Source of the DNA: Planctomycetota bacterium
Lineage (GTDB): Bacteria; Planctomycetota; Planctomycetia; Pirellulales; Pirellulaceae
Direction: 5' to 3'
Length of the DNA: 48,589 nt
NCBI GenBank assembly: GCA_018969045.1
Contig: JAGWZB010000003.1
Coordinates: forward strand, 1-48,589
Shown here: positions 1 through 9,703 of the stretch, piece by piece
Layout: the number at the start of each line of letters is the position of its first letter
Numbering within the stretch: the stretch's first letter is position 1
Made by a program: the position numbers and the translations under genes
Notes under the pieces: generated by a model
What the model saw: only the letters and a program-made list of their open reading frames with translations
Told to the model about the DNA's origin: nothing
Database searches by the model: none

Positions 1-109
1 CCGGGGTCTGTCCCCGGCAAAAGCAGTCGGAAAAAAAGGTACGGAAACGGGGACAGACCCCGATTCCCAACCCGATTTTTAAAGCCAAGTGCGCGGGGTC
101 TGTCCCCGC
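1..109. repeat. Cluster of three copies of a short REP-like palindrome (GGGGTCTGTCCCC), alternating orientation
   Basis: CCGGGGTCTGTCCCCGG at 1-17; inverted copy CGGGGACAGACCCCG at 48-62; GCGGGGTCTGTCCCCGC at 93-109. Each copy is a hairpin with a 5-nt loop. Confidence 0.85.
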
Positions 110-115
110 TTTTTT
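93..115 (+). terminator. Possible rho-independent terminator made from the third palindrome copy
   Basis: GCGGGG-TCTGT-CCCCGC stem-loop followed directly by TTTTTT (110-115). Confidence 0.4.
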
Positions 116-284
116 GGGGATTTGCAAGTTGAAAGAAATCTCCCTTTTATCAGATAAATTGCCAGACTCTGGCCCGTTTGGGTTGTGACCTGCGAGATTT
201 TCATTCTCGGACATCAAAAATAGCTCAGCGAACCATTGCCCACCCCCCATTGGCAGGCAATCGCATCTTTCAAATTCTAAGGGT

Positions 285-608
285 TCAATGTGTCATCGCA
301 CCCATCTCTCCATGAAGGATCTCTCCGTCAAGGAGTTTGTCCCTCTCAAAACACAACGACCGCCTGGCGTAACTGACATCCATCTCGCGAACAACCTCCT
401 TGAGGCTTCGCCGATGGTTCTTCCTCCGAGACTTAGTCCTCACCACGTTGTCCTGCCTTCGATGACTGACTTCTTCGCGGTCGATCGAAATCGCATTCGG
501 TGCGCTCACCGTCACAACCACACGATTCTCTCGAATCTTATGGATTTCAATGACTATATTGCCTCCAATGACAATTCGCTCTCCCTCTCTTCGACTCAGT
601 GCAAGCAT
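285..608 (-). CDS. csrA: Carbon storage regulator CsrA family protein with C-terminal extension
   Basis: MLALSRREGERIVIGGNIVIEIHKIRENRVVVTVSAPNAISIDREEV matches the CsrA core; about 55 aa basic/charged extension follows. Confidence 0.88.
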   Translation of the reverse strand: MLALSRREGERIVIGGNIVIEIHKIRENRVVVTVSAPNAISIDREEVSHRRQDNVVRTKSRRKNHRRSLKEVVREMDVSYARRSLCFERDKLLDGEILHGEMGAMTH

Positions 609-787
609 GGTTTCCTCCTTGGGTTTGGCTAGTTGATTTCCAGTTCGTGGAACCTAAGTCTAGGTCCACCGTTTGACACGTCTGGTCACTCACCGAAACA
701 CTGCGGAAAAATTTTCCTAATCGCTTTCCAATGCTAGCTAACTAGCCAGGAAGTCCGTTTTGGAACAGAATCTTGGGGATAGCTTAT

Positions 788-813
788 TTGAAGAATCACG
801 GGTGATTCTTCAA
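788..813. promoter_or_regulatory. 26-bp dyad (12-bp perfect arms, 2-nt spacer) upstream of the ThuA-like gene
   Basis: TTGAAGAATCAC-GG-GTGATTCTTCAA, about 40 nt before the likely ATG at 853. Confidence 0.5.
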
Positions 814-852
814 GAGTATGTTTTTGGTTTTTTGCATACAGGGTCGTTGGCG

Positions 853-1788
853 ATGGCAAAGCAATACGCGGTTTGGATTTGGATTCTGGGGATTTGCATT
901 CTGTGTAGGCCAACGCTGGCAACCGAACCGACACCTGCCCCCAAACGAATCGTCCTGATCGCGGGGAAGCCATCACACCCTCCTCGAATGCATGAGTTCA
1001 ACGCGGGCGTCCAACTTTTGTCTGGATGCTTACTCGAAAGTGGACTTCCAATCGCAGTGGATATTTCACTCAATGGCTGGCCAAAAGATGAATCTATGCT
1101 TGATCGAGCCGATGCGATTGTCTTCTACATGGATGGTGGTGGTGGACACGAGGCGGTCCAAGAGTCTGGAAGACGACTCAACAAAATCGACGAACTTGCG
1201 AACAAAGGTGTCGGAATCGGATGCATGCACTACGCTGTTGAAATTGTTCCGGACCAAGCGGGTAAAGAATTCAAGAAGTGGATCGGAGGCCATTACGAGC
1301 ACATGTTTAGTTGCAATCCGATTTGGTCTCCTGAATTTGGTCAACTTCCAGACCACCCTATCACCCGTGGCGTCCAACCGTTCTCAGTCAAAGACGAGTG
1401 GTATTTCAACATGAGGTTTATCGATGATCTACCAGGTGGATCTGCGTCTCAGAGACCAAACTGTAAATTTGTTCCAATCCTAGTTGCTAGTCCATCAGAC
1501 GCGGTTCGCAATGGGCCTTATGTTTATCCACCCGGGCCTTATGCACACATCCAAGCTAACCAAGGCCGCGCAGAAGCCATGCTCTGGACGGTCGAACGAT
1601 CCGACACTGGCCGAGGATTCGGCTTTACCGGAGGACACTTCCACGATAATTGGGGGAACGACTCGTTCCGCAAACTAATCCTTAACGCTTGTCTTTGGAT
1701 TGCGAAAGTTGAAGTTCCGGCCCAAGGCGTCCAGTCTGGTGTGTCCCAAGAGCAACTCGATGCGAATCTCGACCCAAAAAAGAAGTAG
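853..1788 (+). CDS. Secreted ThuA-like domain protein
   Basis: Signal-like N-terminus MAKQYAVWIWILGICILCRPTLA; KRIVLIAGKPSHPPRMHEF..ADAIVFYMDGGGGH..GIGCMHYAVE resembles the ThuA fold. The ORF track start at 760 is an alternative (TTG). Confidence 0.75.
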   Translation: MAKQYAVWIWILGICILCRPTLATEPTPAPKRIVLIAGKPSHPPRMHEFNAGVQLLSGCLLESGLPIAVDISLNGWPKDESMLDRADAIVFYMDGGGGHEAVQESGRRLNKIDELANKGVGIGCMHYAVEIVPDQAGKEFKKWIGGHYEHMFSCNPIWSPEFGQLPDHPITRGVQPFSVKDEWYFNMRFIDDLPGGSASQRPNCKFVPILVASPSDAVRNGPYVYPPGPYAHIQANQGRAEAMLWTVERSDTGRGFGFTGGHFHDNWGNDSFRKLILNACLWIAKVEVPAQGVQSGVSQEQLDANLDPKKK

Positions 1789-1793
1789 AACTA

Positions 1794-3047
1794 TCAGGAC
1801 CCATCGCCGTTGGCTTTTTGGTTTTGGTCTCGCATGATCTTATAAAGATCCAGATCGGATCGTCCTCCTAGAATAGCAAAAATGGTTCTGAGTCGCTCAA
1901 ACCCTTCGGACAATCCACCTTGAGCATGAAGCTTAAAATAGCCTGGCTCGGCTGTCAGAACTTGTCGATGCCAACGAACGCTCTTTGCCCCAGAAGGATC
2001 GATCTGATTTGGTACTTGAAGTACGGTTTCTAAGTAGGCGTTCGCTCCTGAGTCGTCTGCAAGAAGCGTACGACCAAGTGGTTCATGAAGGTACCGCGTG
2101 CGGCTGATCAGCGCATCGGCTTGCATCTGAACAGTCGACTCGTCATCTTTGATTAAACATATCTGCCATTGGCCTTGTTCGGATTTGGAAATCGATTCAA
2201 CACCCAAGCTTTCGATCATAACAAACTCTGGCGATGTCTGCTCCGATAGCTCTCGTCGTGTTTGAGCAAGCTGTTCATTCTCTTGATGAGCTACCGGAGG
2301 AACTACCCAGATCAATTGTTTGTGTTTTGCATATCGAAGGCACTCTCTGACAACTCTGATTGCATCATGAGTACAACCGACCAAGAGAATCCGTTTGTTG
2401 TCGTATGCTTTGGGATCGAACTTGCGGTCTGCTGGCAGGTATTCGAGGAAGTCTTTGGTGGCTTGCAACTCACCGGTTGCAAGTCCGCCGGCTGGCCCGA
2501 GTCCAACTCGACTTGGTCCAAGACCTCGGCAATCGATGATGCAGTCGGCACGAGAAACCCACGCGCCTCGATGCCTACCCTCAACGAGAATTCGGAATTC
2601 ATCGTTGCATCGATTTTGCCAGTCGAACTGATCGTATTGCTGCGATTCGGGAAGCTCTCTGGAACGAAACCTAGAAACATCGACCACTGGACTTAGAAAG
2701 TGTATGTCATCGAAAATCAGATCGGTTTTCGCAAGTGGCAATAGATATTCCTGGGCATACTCCTTGCCCGTAAACACACGCTTAGGATCCGGTTGAAGGT
2801 ACTCAGGATCTTGGGCTTTGAGTGCAGCTATTCCAAGGCTCGTGGTGACGGAACTAACAGGATACTCAAGTGGTCTATCGTGCCAATCGAGCATACGATG
2901 CGCGACTCGTCTGGCCTCAAAGATCGAAACATGGTACCCCAGAAACCTAGCATACAAAGCAGCTTCGATCCCCAGTGGTCCAGCACCGATGATGGCAATT
3001 GTTGCCGGACTTTCCATTTCCGGATCCCAAGGAAGTGCATCGATCAT
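1794..3047 (-). CDS. FAD/NAD(P)-binding flavoprotein oxidoreductase
   Basis: N-terminal Rossmann motif IAIIGAGPLGIEAALYARFLGYHVSIFE; second nucleotide-binding stretch RILLVGCTHDAIRVV. Confidence 0.7.
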   Translation of the reverse strand: MIDALPWDPEMESPATIAIIGAGPLGIEAALYARFLGYHVSIFEARRVAHRMLDWHDRPLEYPVSSVTTSLGIAALKAQDPEYLQPDPKRVFTGKEYAQEYLLPLAKTDLIFDDIHFLSPVVDVSRFRSRELPESQQYDQFDWQNRCNDEFRILVEGRHRGAWVSRADCIIDCRGLGPSRVGLGPAGGLATGELQATKDFLEYLPADRKFDPKAYDNKRILLVGCTHDAIRVVRECLRYAKHKQLIWVVPPVAHQENEQLAQTRRELSEQTSPEFVMIESLGVESISKSEQGQWQICLIKDDESTVQMQADALISRTRYLHEPLGRTLLADDSGANAYLETVLQVPNQIDPSGAKSVRWHRQVLTAEPGYFKLHAQGGLSEGFERLRTIFAILGGRSDLDLYKIMRDQNQKANGDGS

Positions 3048-3070
3048 TTAGCATTCTGAAGGTTGGGGGA

Positions 3071-4384
3071 TTAGGGCAGAGGTATGTTGTTGAATTCGTA
3101 GTCAACGGTCTGTAGGATCACTGACTCAGGCGCGCGATAAACGAATCGGTAGTCGACAAGCTCGTCTTGGATGTCGAAAAGATAACTGATACCGATATCA
3201 TTCTTGGTCAAGCGAGTCGTCGCCCAACCTGCATGCTGAATTTTGTTTCCCTCTTGATCAACTAGGTAGCCATCGGTTAGCCCAACCCAGCCTTGCAATA
3301 CATCGTTGGTTGGTTGATTTGCAAGCGAGACACCGATCTGGACTTCGTGCAAATCGCGGTTCTTGCGAGCTGACTCCAACACGACGGTGATATCGCCCGC
3401 GTTTAGACTTTTGCCGTTATTTTCCTTGAGATTATCGAAGCCGATTGTTGCGATTCGCCCGGGTATGGCTATTTGCAACTCTCCTTTCCACGAAGCAATC
3501 TTCGTTGCCTGCAAGGTTGGTTTAACCACTCTCATGGTTGATACCAGTTGCGAACCTATCGGTGTATATTCGCAAGATTGATCTATTGGGACTGGTAAAA
3601 TTTCGTCGTTGTCGGTGCGAACAACGAGCTTATCCATCGGGAAACGCACGAACACTGGGTTGAAGCGTGGTTCCCAGTGCAAAACAAAATCCAGTTCTGC
3701 TGAGCTTTGTAGCGGGTCAAGGAAGCTGGTCGTTTTGCTAATCGCGGTAGGTTGCAAGCGAAGCACTCCGATGTAGATCGGTGAAATCGGTGCTTGCAGC
3801 GTGTTTTTTAATAAACCTGACGGATCCTGCGGGATCTTTGGCTTGGGATTTAGAGCAAGCTTCCCACCGTCTTTGGATGCGATTTGCCAATCCACTTTCT
3901 CGAGCAATTCATCGATGGCTTCCCAATAGGTGACTCCTTGGATGTCCAGTTTGACTATTTCGCTAAAAGAGGCTTGGCGTCTGTAGTTTTCCAAATCGAT
4001 TTTGTTGCGGGTTTGTTTTTCGATAGATTCAAGAGCTTCGATTACAGACATATCACCGACAAGGTTTACGATGGCGGGCTCATGAAAATCCAGAGTCGAC
4101 TCCTGGATGAATTTCTCTCGAATCCTTTCGATTCGCATGCGAAGTTCAGGGGAAGCTAGATCGTCCAGCGGCGGGAGATACTCTAGAGCTTGGGGTCCGA
4201 TTTCTCTGAGTTCTTTTTCCGCTGAATCCCGATCGACCTCTTTATCGGCATCAAGCTGCTTGGCCAGCTCCCCGACACGCGCTTGGATGTTATTGGTTTC
4301 ATCGGGGTCTTGATTACCCCTAGCCAGTAGGCTTAGCAAGCTTACAAGTATCCATACAAAAGCGAGTTCTCTGGGAGTTTTCAT
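3071..4384 (-). CDS. Secreted hypothetical protein with STN/secretin-N-like segment
   Basis: Signal-like N-terminus; VIEALESIEKQTRNKIDLENYRR..LDIQGVTYWEAIDELLEKVDWQI. ATGA overlap with rarA at 4381-4384. Confidence 0.6.
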   Translation of the reverse strand: MKTPRELAFVWILVSLLSLLARGNQDPDETNNIQARVGELAKQLDADKEVDRDSAEKELREIGPQALEYLPPLDDLASPELRMRIERIREKFIQESTLDFHEPAIVNLVGDMSVIEALESIEKQTRNKIDLENYRRQASFSEIVKLDIQGVTYWEAIDELLEKVDWQIASKDGGKLALNPKPKIPQDPSGLLKNTLQAPISPIYIGVLRLQPTAISKTTSFLDPLQSSAELDFVLHWEPRFNPVFVRFPMDKLVVRTDNDEILPVPIDQSCEYTPIGSQLVSTMRVVKPTLQATKIASWKGELQIAIPGRIATIGFDNLKENNGKSLNAGDITVVLESARKNRDLHEVQIGVSLANQPTNDVLQGWVGLTDGYLVDQEGNKIQHAGWATTRLTKNDIGISYLFDIQDELVDYRFVYRAPESVILQTVDYEFNNIPLP

Positions 4385-5709
4385 TGGTCATTTAATTGGT
4401 TAGGTTTGAGTTTGGATCGGACTTCTTGGTAGCGAACTGCCAATTCCTGTTCATACCCTCTTTGAGTCGGCTGGTAGAACTGCCGATCGACTCCCAAGTA
4501 ATCTTGGGCAGCGATTGCGTCAGGAGCATCGTGTGAGTACTGGTATCCGATGCCGTGTCCGAGTTGATTCGAGCCAGCATAATGGCCGTCTCTGAGATGA
4601 ACAGGCACGGGAATGAGATTCCCAAGTTGAACTTCTTTCCGAGCGGCAGCGATGGCACTGGTGGCTGAGTTGCTCTTGGGTGCCAACGCCAAGTAGATTA
4701 CAGCTTGGGACAGATTCAATTGGCACTCGGGCAGTCCGACAAACTCGCAAGCTTGCATGGTAGCGACGGCCAAACCCAGGGCAGTCGGATCGGCATTGCC
4801 GATGTCTTCGCTTGCAAAAATCACCAATCTGCGAGTCAGGAACCGGATTTCTTCACCGCTTTCGATGGCGCGCGCAAGCCAATAAAGAGCCGCATCGGCG
4901 TCGGATCCTCGGAGGCTTTTGATCAGAGCGCTTGCCATGTCATAGTGTTGATCGCCGGTGGGATCGAACTGCAGCACTTTTTTCTGCATGCTCTCTTGCA
5001 TAAGCTCGACGGTAAGTTCTATGGGAACCCGGTTGGAAGAGAGCACTGCGACTTCGAGAGCGTTGAGGGCTCGACGCGCATCGCCTTCTGCAATCCGCGC
5101 GCAGTACTTGAGTGCAGCTGGATCGACTTGGATGTTGTATCGACCTAAGCCTCGCTGTGGATCTTGGATAGCTCGCTGGAGAAGCTGGGTAAGTTCCTGG
5201 TCGCTCAGAGGCATAAGCTCGAAGATCTGAGATCGGCTCAGAAGCGCTCCGTTGACGGCGAAGAATGGATTGCTGGTGGTTGCCCCGACCAAGGCGATGG
5301 TTCCGGATTCGACATCGGGCAAAAGTGCGTCTTGCTGGGATCGGTTGAAACGATGGATTTCGTCGATGAACAGGATGGGTCTAGATCCTGTGACGCTGAG
5401 TTCATCTCGGGCCCAATCGAGCGACTCTCGGAGTTCTTTGATACCGCTGGTGACGGCATTGATTTGGCGAAAGGCGGATTTGGTTTCTGACGCAATCAGA
5501 CGAGCGAGGGTAGTTTTTCCGGTTCCAGGAGGACCGTAAAGCAGGATCGACTGCACGCGCGAGGCGCTGACGAGGCGTCGCAGGAGCTTTCCTGGTGCCA
5601 AAATGTGGGACTGGCCGACCATTTGGTCGAGGGTTTGTGGCCGCATACGGGCCGCCAGAGGCTGGGCACTTTGGCGATTGGCTTCTTCGGCTTTTGAAAA
5701 TAAATCCAT
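4381..5709 (-). CDS. rarA: Replication-associated recombination protein A (RarA/MgsA), AAA+ ATPase
   Basis: MRPQTLDQMVGQSHIL; Walker A GPPGTGKTTLA; Walker B ILFIDEIHRFN; C-terminal YLALAPKSNSATSAIAAA..VPVHLRDGHYAGS. Confidence 0.95.
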   Translation of the reverse strand: MDLFSKAEEANRQSAQPLAARMRPQTLDQMVGQSHILAPGKLLRRLVSASRVQSILLYGPPGTGKTTLARLIASETKSAFRQINAVTSGIKELRESLDWARDELSVTGSRPILFIDEIHRFNRSQQDALLPDVESGTIALVGATTSNPFFAVNGALLSRSQIFELMPLSDQELTQLLQRAIQDPQRGLGRYNIQVDPAALKYCARIAEGDARRALNALEVAVLSSNRVPIELTVELMQESMQKKVLQFDPTGDQHYDMASALIKSLRGSDADAALYWLARAIESGEEIRFLTRRLVIFASEDIGNADPTALGLAVATMQACEFVGLPECQLNLSQAVIYLALAPKSNSATSAIAAARKEVQLGNLIPVPVHLRDGHYAGSNQLGHGIGYQYSHDAPDAIAAQDYLGVDRQFYQPTQRGYEQELAVRYQEVRSKLKPNQLNDQ

Positions 5710-5870
5710 CGTTTCCGGCTTTGCTTGGCAGGAACTCTCTAGACCCGGCAGGTCTGAGTCCTGCGAATGAGCTTGGTTTTCCTGCGTAAATCCCTACAAT
5801 CTCGGACCTTACCATCCTGGGAAAAACGCCTGGGGTGTTTATTCCCGCTACTGCATGTGGATTTTAGACA

Positions 5871-7457
5871 ATGTCCGACTCGAAGTCCGATTCCGGTTCG
5901 CAAAATTCCAATGAACTTGGTGTGCATCAGGCTGCGAGACTGGAAAAGCTGAAAAAAATTGAGGCCATGGGGATCGACCCTTGGGGTCATCGTTTCGACA
6001 ATCGTTTGTACATTGAAGCGGTTCGAGCCAAAGCTTCCGAGGTCCATTTTCAGAAGGAAGATGGTACCGTCGTTGAATTGCCAGATTTCGAGGGAGAAAA
6101 CCCGGTCGATTACAAGGCTTGGAAAGCCCAGCAGGGCCCTGGTCAGGAGACAGGTCCGAGCGTGCGGATCGCTGGTCGAATTTTGTTGATGCGAACAGCC
6201 GGCAAACTGGTGTTTTTGAACATCAGGGATTTGACGGGGGACATTCAGGTGATGATCCCCAAGGGGCATTTGCCAGATGAAGATTTCGAGCTTACCAAAC
6301 TGCTGGACTTTGGGGATTTGATCGGTGTCGATGGACGGCTGGGTCGCACCAACACCGGGGAGTTAACTGTTTTTGCATCTAAGCTGCATTACATGACCAA
6401 GACCTTGGATCCTCCACCTGAGAAGCATGCGGGGTTGCAGGATCCGGAATTGCGACAACGGATGCGGTATGTCGATCTGACTTACAATCCCGAATCGCTG
6501 CAAACGTTTTTGAAGAGGACCAAGATCATCCAATCGATCCGCAGCACGCTGGCCAAGCATGCGTTTGTCGAAGTCGAGGGGCCTACGCTTCATACGATTG
6601 CCGGTGGAGCTGCGGCCAAACCCTTTTTGACCCACCACAACGCTTTGGACATGAAGCTCGTTCTGCGCATCGCTTTGGAACTGCACCTGAAGCGTCTGAT
6701 GGTCGGTGGGATCGAGAGAGTCTATGAGATCGGTCGAGTGTATCGGAACGAGGGGATTAGTCCAAAACACAATCCCGAGTTTACGATGATCGAGTTGTAT
6801 TGGGCTTATGCCGATTACAAAGTCATGATGGATCTAACTCAGCAGATCATCGTCGAAGCGATCGAGGCGACGGGGCAAGGTTACCAACTGATGTGGGGTG
6901 ATCTTCCAATCGATTTCACACCACCTTTTGCTCGTAAGACCTACACGGAACTATTCGAGCAACATACGGGATTGAAGATCGACGATCACGAGGGTATTGC
7001 CAACCTTGCCAAGAAAATTGGGCTCAACCCAGCGGGCAAGCATCCCGATGTGATTGTCAGTGAAGTTTTTGAGGAAAAGGTTGAGGACTCGCTGATCGGT
7101 CCGGTCTTCGTGACCGATTACCCAGCAAGTTTATGTCCGCTGACCAAACGCAGTTCGACCAATCCAAAGATCGCGGAACGATTTGAGCTTTTCATTCATG
7201 GTATGGAGCTCGCGAACGCTTATACGGAACTCAACGATCCTATTTTGCAAGAGTCATTGTTCAAAACGCAGCTTGAGGGGATGCCCGAGGAGGATTCGAT
7301 GGCGCGGATGGACAGCGACTTTATCCGAGCCTTGCGGCACGGGATGCCACCTGCAGGTGGACTAGGGATCGGGATCGATCGCTTGGTGATGCTATTGACC
7401 AATTCACGCAGCATTCGCGATGTGATTTTGTTCCCATTACTTCGTCATGAATCATAA
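5871..7457 (+). CDS. lysS: Lysyl-tRNA synthetase, class II
   Basis: Class II motifs: RVYEIGRVYRNEGISPKHNPEFTMIELYWAYADY and GGLGIGIDRLVMLLTNSRSIRDVILFP. Confidence 0.96.
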   Translation: MSDSKSDSGSQNSNELGVHQAARLEKLKKIEAMGIDPWGHRFDNRLYIEAVRAKASEVHFQKEDGTVVELPDFEGENPVDYKAWKAQQGPGQETGPSVRIAGRILLMRTAGKLVFLNIRDLTGDIQVMIPKGHLPDEDFELTKLLDFGDLIGVDGRLGRTNTGELTVFASKLHYMTKTLDPPPEKHAGLQDPELRQRMRYVDLTYNPESLQTFLKRTKIIQSIRSTLAKHAFVEVEGPTLHTIAGGAAAKPFLTHHNALDMKLVLRIALELHLKRLMVGGIERVYEIGRVYRNEGISPKHNPEFTMIELYWAYADYKVMMDLTQQIIVEAIEATGQGYQLMWGDLPIDFTPPFARKTYTELFEQHTGLKIDDHEGIANLAKKIGLNPAGKHPDVIVSEVFEEKVEDSLIGPVFVTDYPASLCPLTKRSSTNPKIAERFELFIHGMELANAYTELNDPILQESLFKTQLEGMPEEDSMARMDSDFIRALRHGMPPAGGLGIGIDRLVMLLTNSRSIRDVILFPLLRHES

Positions 7458-7507
7458 AGAACCATTGCACGGCTGGCGTAAAAAAGGCATCAGATAGGTT
7501 GTAACAG

Positions 7508-8599
7508 ATGGAAGCAGGAATTGTTGGTTTACCAAACGTTGGCAAAAGCACTTTGTTCAACGCATTGACTGGATCGCAAGGAGCACAAGCTGCGAATTAT
7601 CCATTTTGCACGATCGAGCCAAATGAAGGGATCGTCAGCATCCCGGATAAACGACTCGATCGCATCAGCAAGTTGATCAAAACCCAGAAGATCATTCCTG
7701 CGATGTTCAAGTTGGTGGATATTGCTGGAATCGTCAAGGGAGCCAGCGAAGGCGAAGGACTGGGTAATAAATTCCTGAGTCACATCCGCGAAGTCGATGC
7801 GATTTTGCAGGTAGTGCGTTGCTTTGAGGATCCCGATGTGACTCACGTTGCAGGTAAAGTGGATCCGGTCTCTGACATGGAGACGATCGAAATGGAATTG
7901 CTATTTGCGGATATCCAAAGTGTTGAAACAGCTTTGCCCAAGGCCGAGAGGGCTGCAAGAACTGGGGACAAGGAGGCCAAGTTTCGCGTCGGTGTCATCC
8001 AGAAATGCCTCGAGCATCTTAACTCCGAGCAGCCTCTGCGATCCCTTAAGCTTGAAGAGGCCGAAGCCAAAGCGATTCGAAGTTTTGGATTGATGACAGC
8101 CAAGCCTATCCTCTACATTGCCAATGTCGACGAGGGCGACTTGCATGGGGCAGACGCCATGGTCCAACAAGTCCGGACAGCGGCCGACAAAAAGGGGGCC
8201 TTGGTTGTTCCGGTTTGTGCCAAACTTGAGGCAGAGATCGCCGAACTTGAGGAGCCGGATCGAAATGAGATGCTTGCAGCCGTTGGGCTCGAGGAGCCGG
8301 CCCTTCAAACCGTTGCTCGGCAAACGTACAAGACACTCGGCTTGCAGAGTTACTTTACAGCAGGCGAGAAAGAGATTCGAGCTTGGACCGTGCCGATCGG
8401 GGCAACCGCTCCGCAAGCGGCAGGAGTCATCCACACGGACTTTGAACGTGGTTTCATCCGTTGCGAATGTTATAGCCTTGAAGATCTCGAAAAATTTGGG
8501 AGTGAGAAAGAGATCCGCGCCAGCGGAAAGATGAGAACCGAGGGAAAAAGCTATGTCATGCAAGATGGAGACATTTGTCACTTCCTCTTTAACGTATAG
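7508..8599 (+). CDS. ychF: Redox-regulated ATPase / GTPase YchF (Obg family)
   Basis: [54 protein letters not shown]-terminal TGS-type [14 protein letters not shown]. Confidence 0.97.
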   Translation: MEAGIVGLPNVGKSTLFNALTGSQGAQAANYPFCTIEPNEGIVSIPDKRLDRISKLIKTQKIIPAMFKLVDIAGIVKGASEGEGLGNKFLSHIREVDAILQVVRCFEDPDVTHVAGKVDPVSDMETIEMELLFADIQSVETALPKAERAARTGDKEAKFRVGVIQKCLEHLNSEQPLRSLKLEEAEAKAIRSFGLMTAKPILYIANVDEGDLHGADAMVQQVRTAADKKGALVVPVCAKLEAEIAELEEPDRNEMLAAVGLEEPALQTVARQTYKTLGLQSYFTAGEKEIRAWTVPIGATAPQAAGVIHTDFERGFIRCECYSLEDLEKFGSEKEIRASGKMRTEGKSYVMQDGDICHFLFNV

Positions 8600-8605
8600 C
8601 CATCT

Positions 8606-9553
8606 ATGAGTACCCCCAAAGGATTTGCGATCGGGTTGCTAAGTGTCATCGAATTGACCGGCAAGGATCGCAACAAGATCCTAAATAATTTGTGCACGCA
8701 AGACTTGCGAGCCTTGGGGATAGGGCAAGTCAAGGAAACCTTTATGCTCGATGTGAAGGGGAGAACGGCCTCCCACGGTATCGTCGCATGCATGGAGTCT
8801 AAAACGCTCTTTATTTCCTCACCTGGACAAGCACAAAGGCTCGTGCCGCACATCGACCGTTACATCATACGAGAAGACGCTCAGGTGCGCGATATTTCGA
8901 GCCATTACCAAGCCTTTCTTTTCGAACCAAACGCACCGGAAATCCAGAGCTTAAGAACTACGCGGCTTGGTCAGGCCCTTTGTGCGGAAAATCGGACCGA
9001 TGGCGAAGCGTCTTTTTGCATCAGCACTGGATGGCTAGGTCCTCAAAGCACACTGATCATGGTGCCGCCCCAATCCCAAGACGCAGAGCTACTAGAACTG
9101 TCGCAGAAATGTCAAGAAAGCGATTGTCAGCACCGGGAAGGTTGGGAACTCCTAAGGATCTCAAGTTTTTGGCCATGGTATGGCGTAGATATCGATGAAA
9201 GGAACCTTCCTCAGGAGATTGGGATCGACGATCGCGCGATTTGTTTCAATAAAGGCTGTTACTTGGGACAGGAAACTGTCGCGAGGCTCGATGCATTAGG
9301 CCAAGTTCAAAAGCAGTTGGCTTTGGTCAACATCCAAGCCCAACAGGGGGGTCAGATCCAATTGCCTTGGGAGTTATTCCTCGAGGGCAAGTCGATAGGT
9401 GTTGTTACTTCCTTAACAAAAAACAAATCTGCTGAGGGCAGTATCCAAGAGCATTGGATCGGGTTGGCGATGCTCCGAAGGGGTTATTTCCAAGTGGAAA
9501 GAGCATGGGCGCTCGACGGGGGCTGTATGTTGAGAGTTAGTTCAACGGTTTGA
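8606..9553 (+). CDS. ygfZ: YgfZ/GcvT-family folate-binding protein
   Basis: Signature NKGCYLGQETVARLDALGQV; 6 nt after ychF. Confidence 0.85.
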   Translation: MSTPKGFAIGLLSVIELTGKDRNKILNNLCTQDLRALGIGQVKETFMLDVKGRTASHGIVACMESKTLFISSPGQAQRLVPHIDRYIIREDAQVRDISSHYQAFLFEPNAPEIQSLRTTRLGQALCAENRTDGEASFCISTGWLGPQSTLIMVPPQSQDAELLELSQKCQESDCQHREGWELLRISSFWPWYGVDIDERNLPQEIGIDDRAICFNKGCYLGQETVARLDALGQVQKQLALVNIQAQQGGQIQLPWELFLEGKSIGVVTSLTKNKSAEGSIQEHWIGLAMLRRGYFQVERAWALDGGCMLRVSSTV

Positions 9554-9703
9554 ATCGTTCAGTGGTCTTCAACTTGCCAGGGCAATTTGATTCGTCTTGG
9601 ACCTTGTGGTTAATTGACAATTTAGAAAGATTGGGCTAAAAAAGAGGTCCCGGAACGCGATTTCATTTTTCTCAAGTTACTCTTTTGCGTTTCCAGGACT
9701 CTC

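Noticed and set aside
288-632. 114-aa + strand ORF covering csrA
   Set aside because: Antisense shadow of the CsrA-family gene; no recognisable protein character.
7901-8581. 226-aa antisense ORF in ychF
   Set aside because: ychF is clearly the real gene; the antisense product lacks motifs and a ribosome-binding context.
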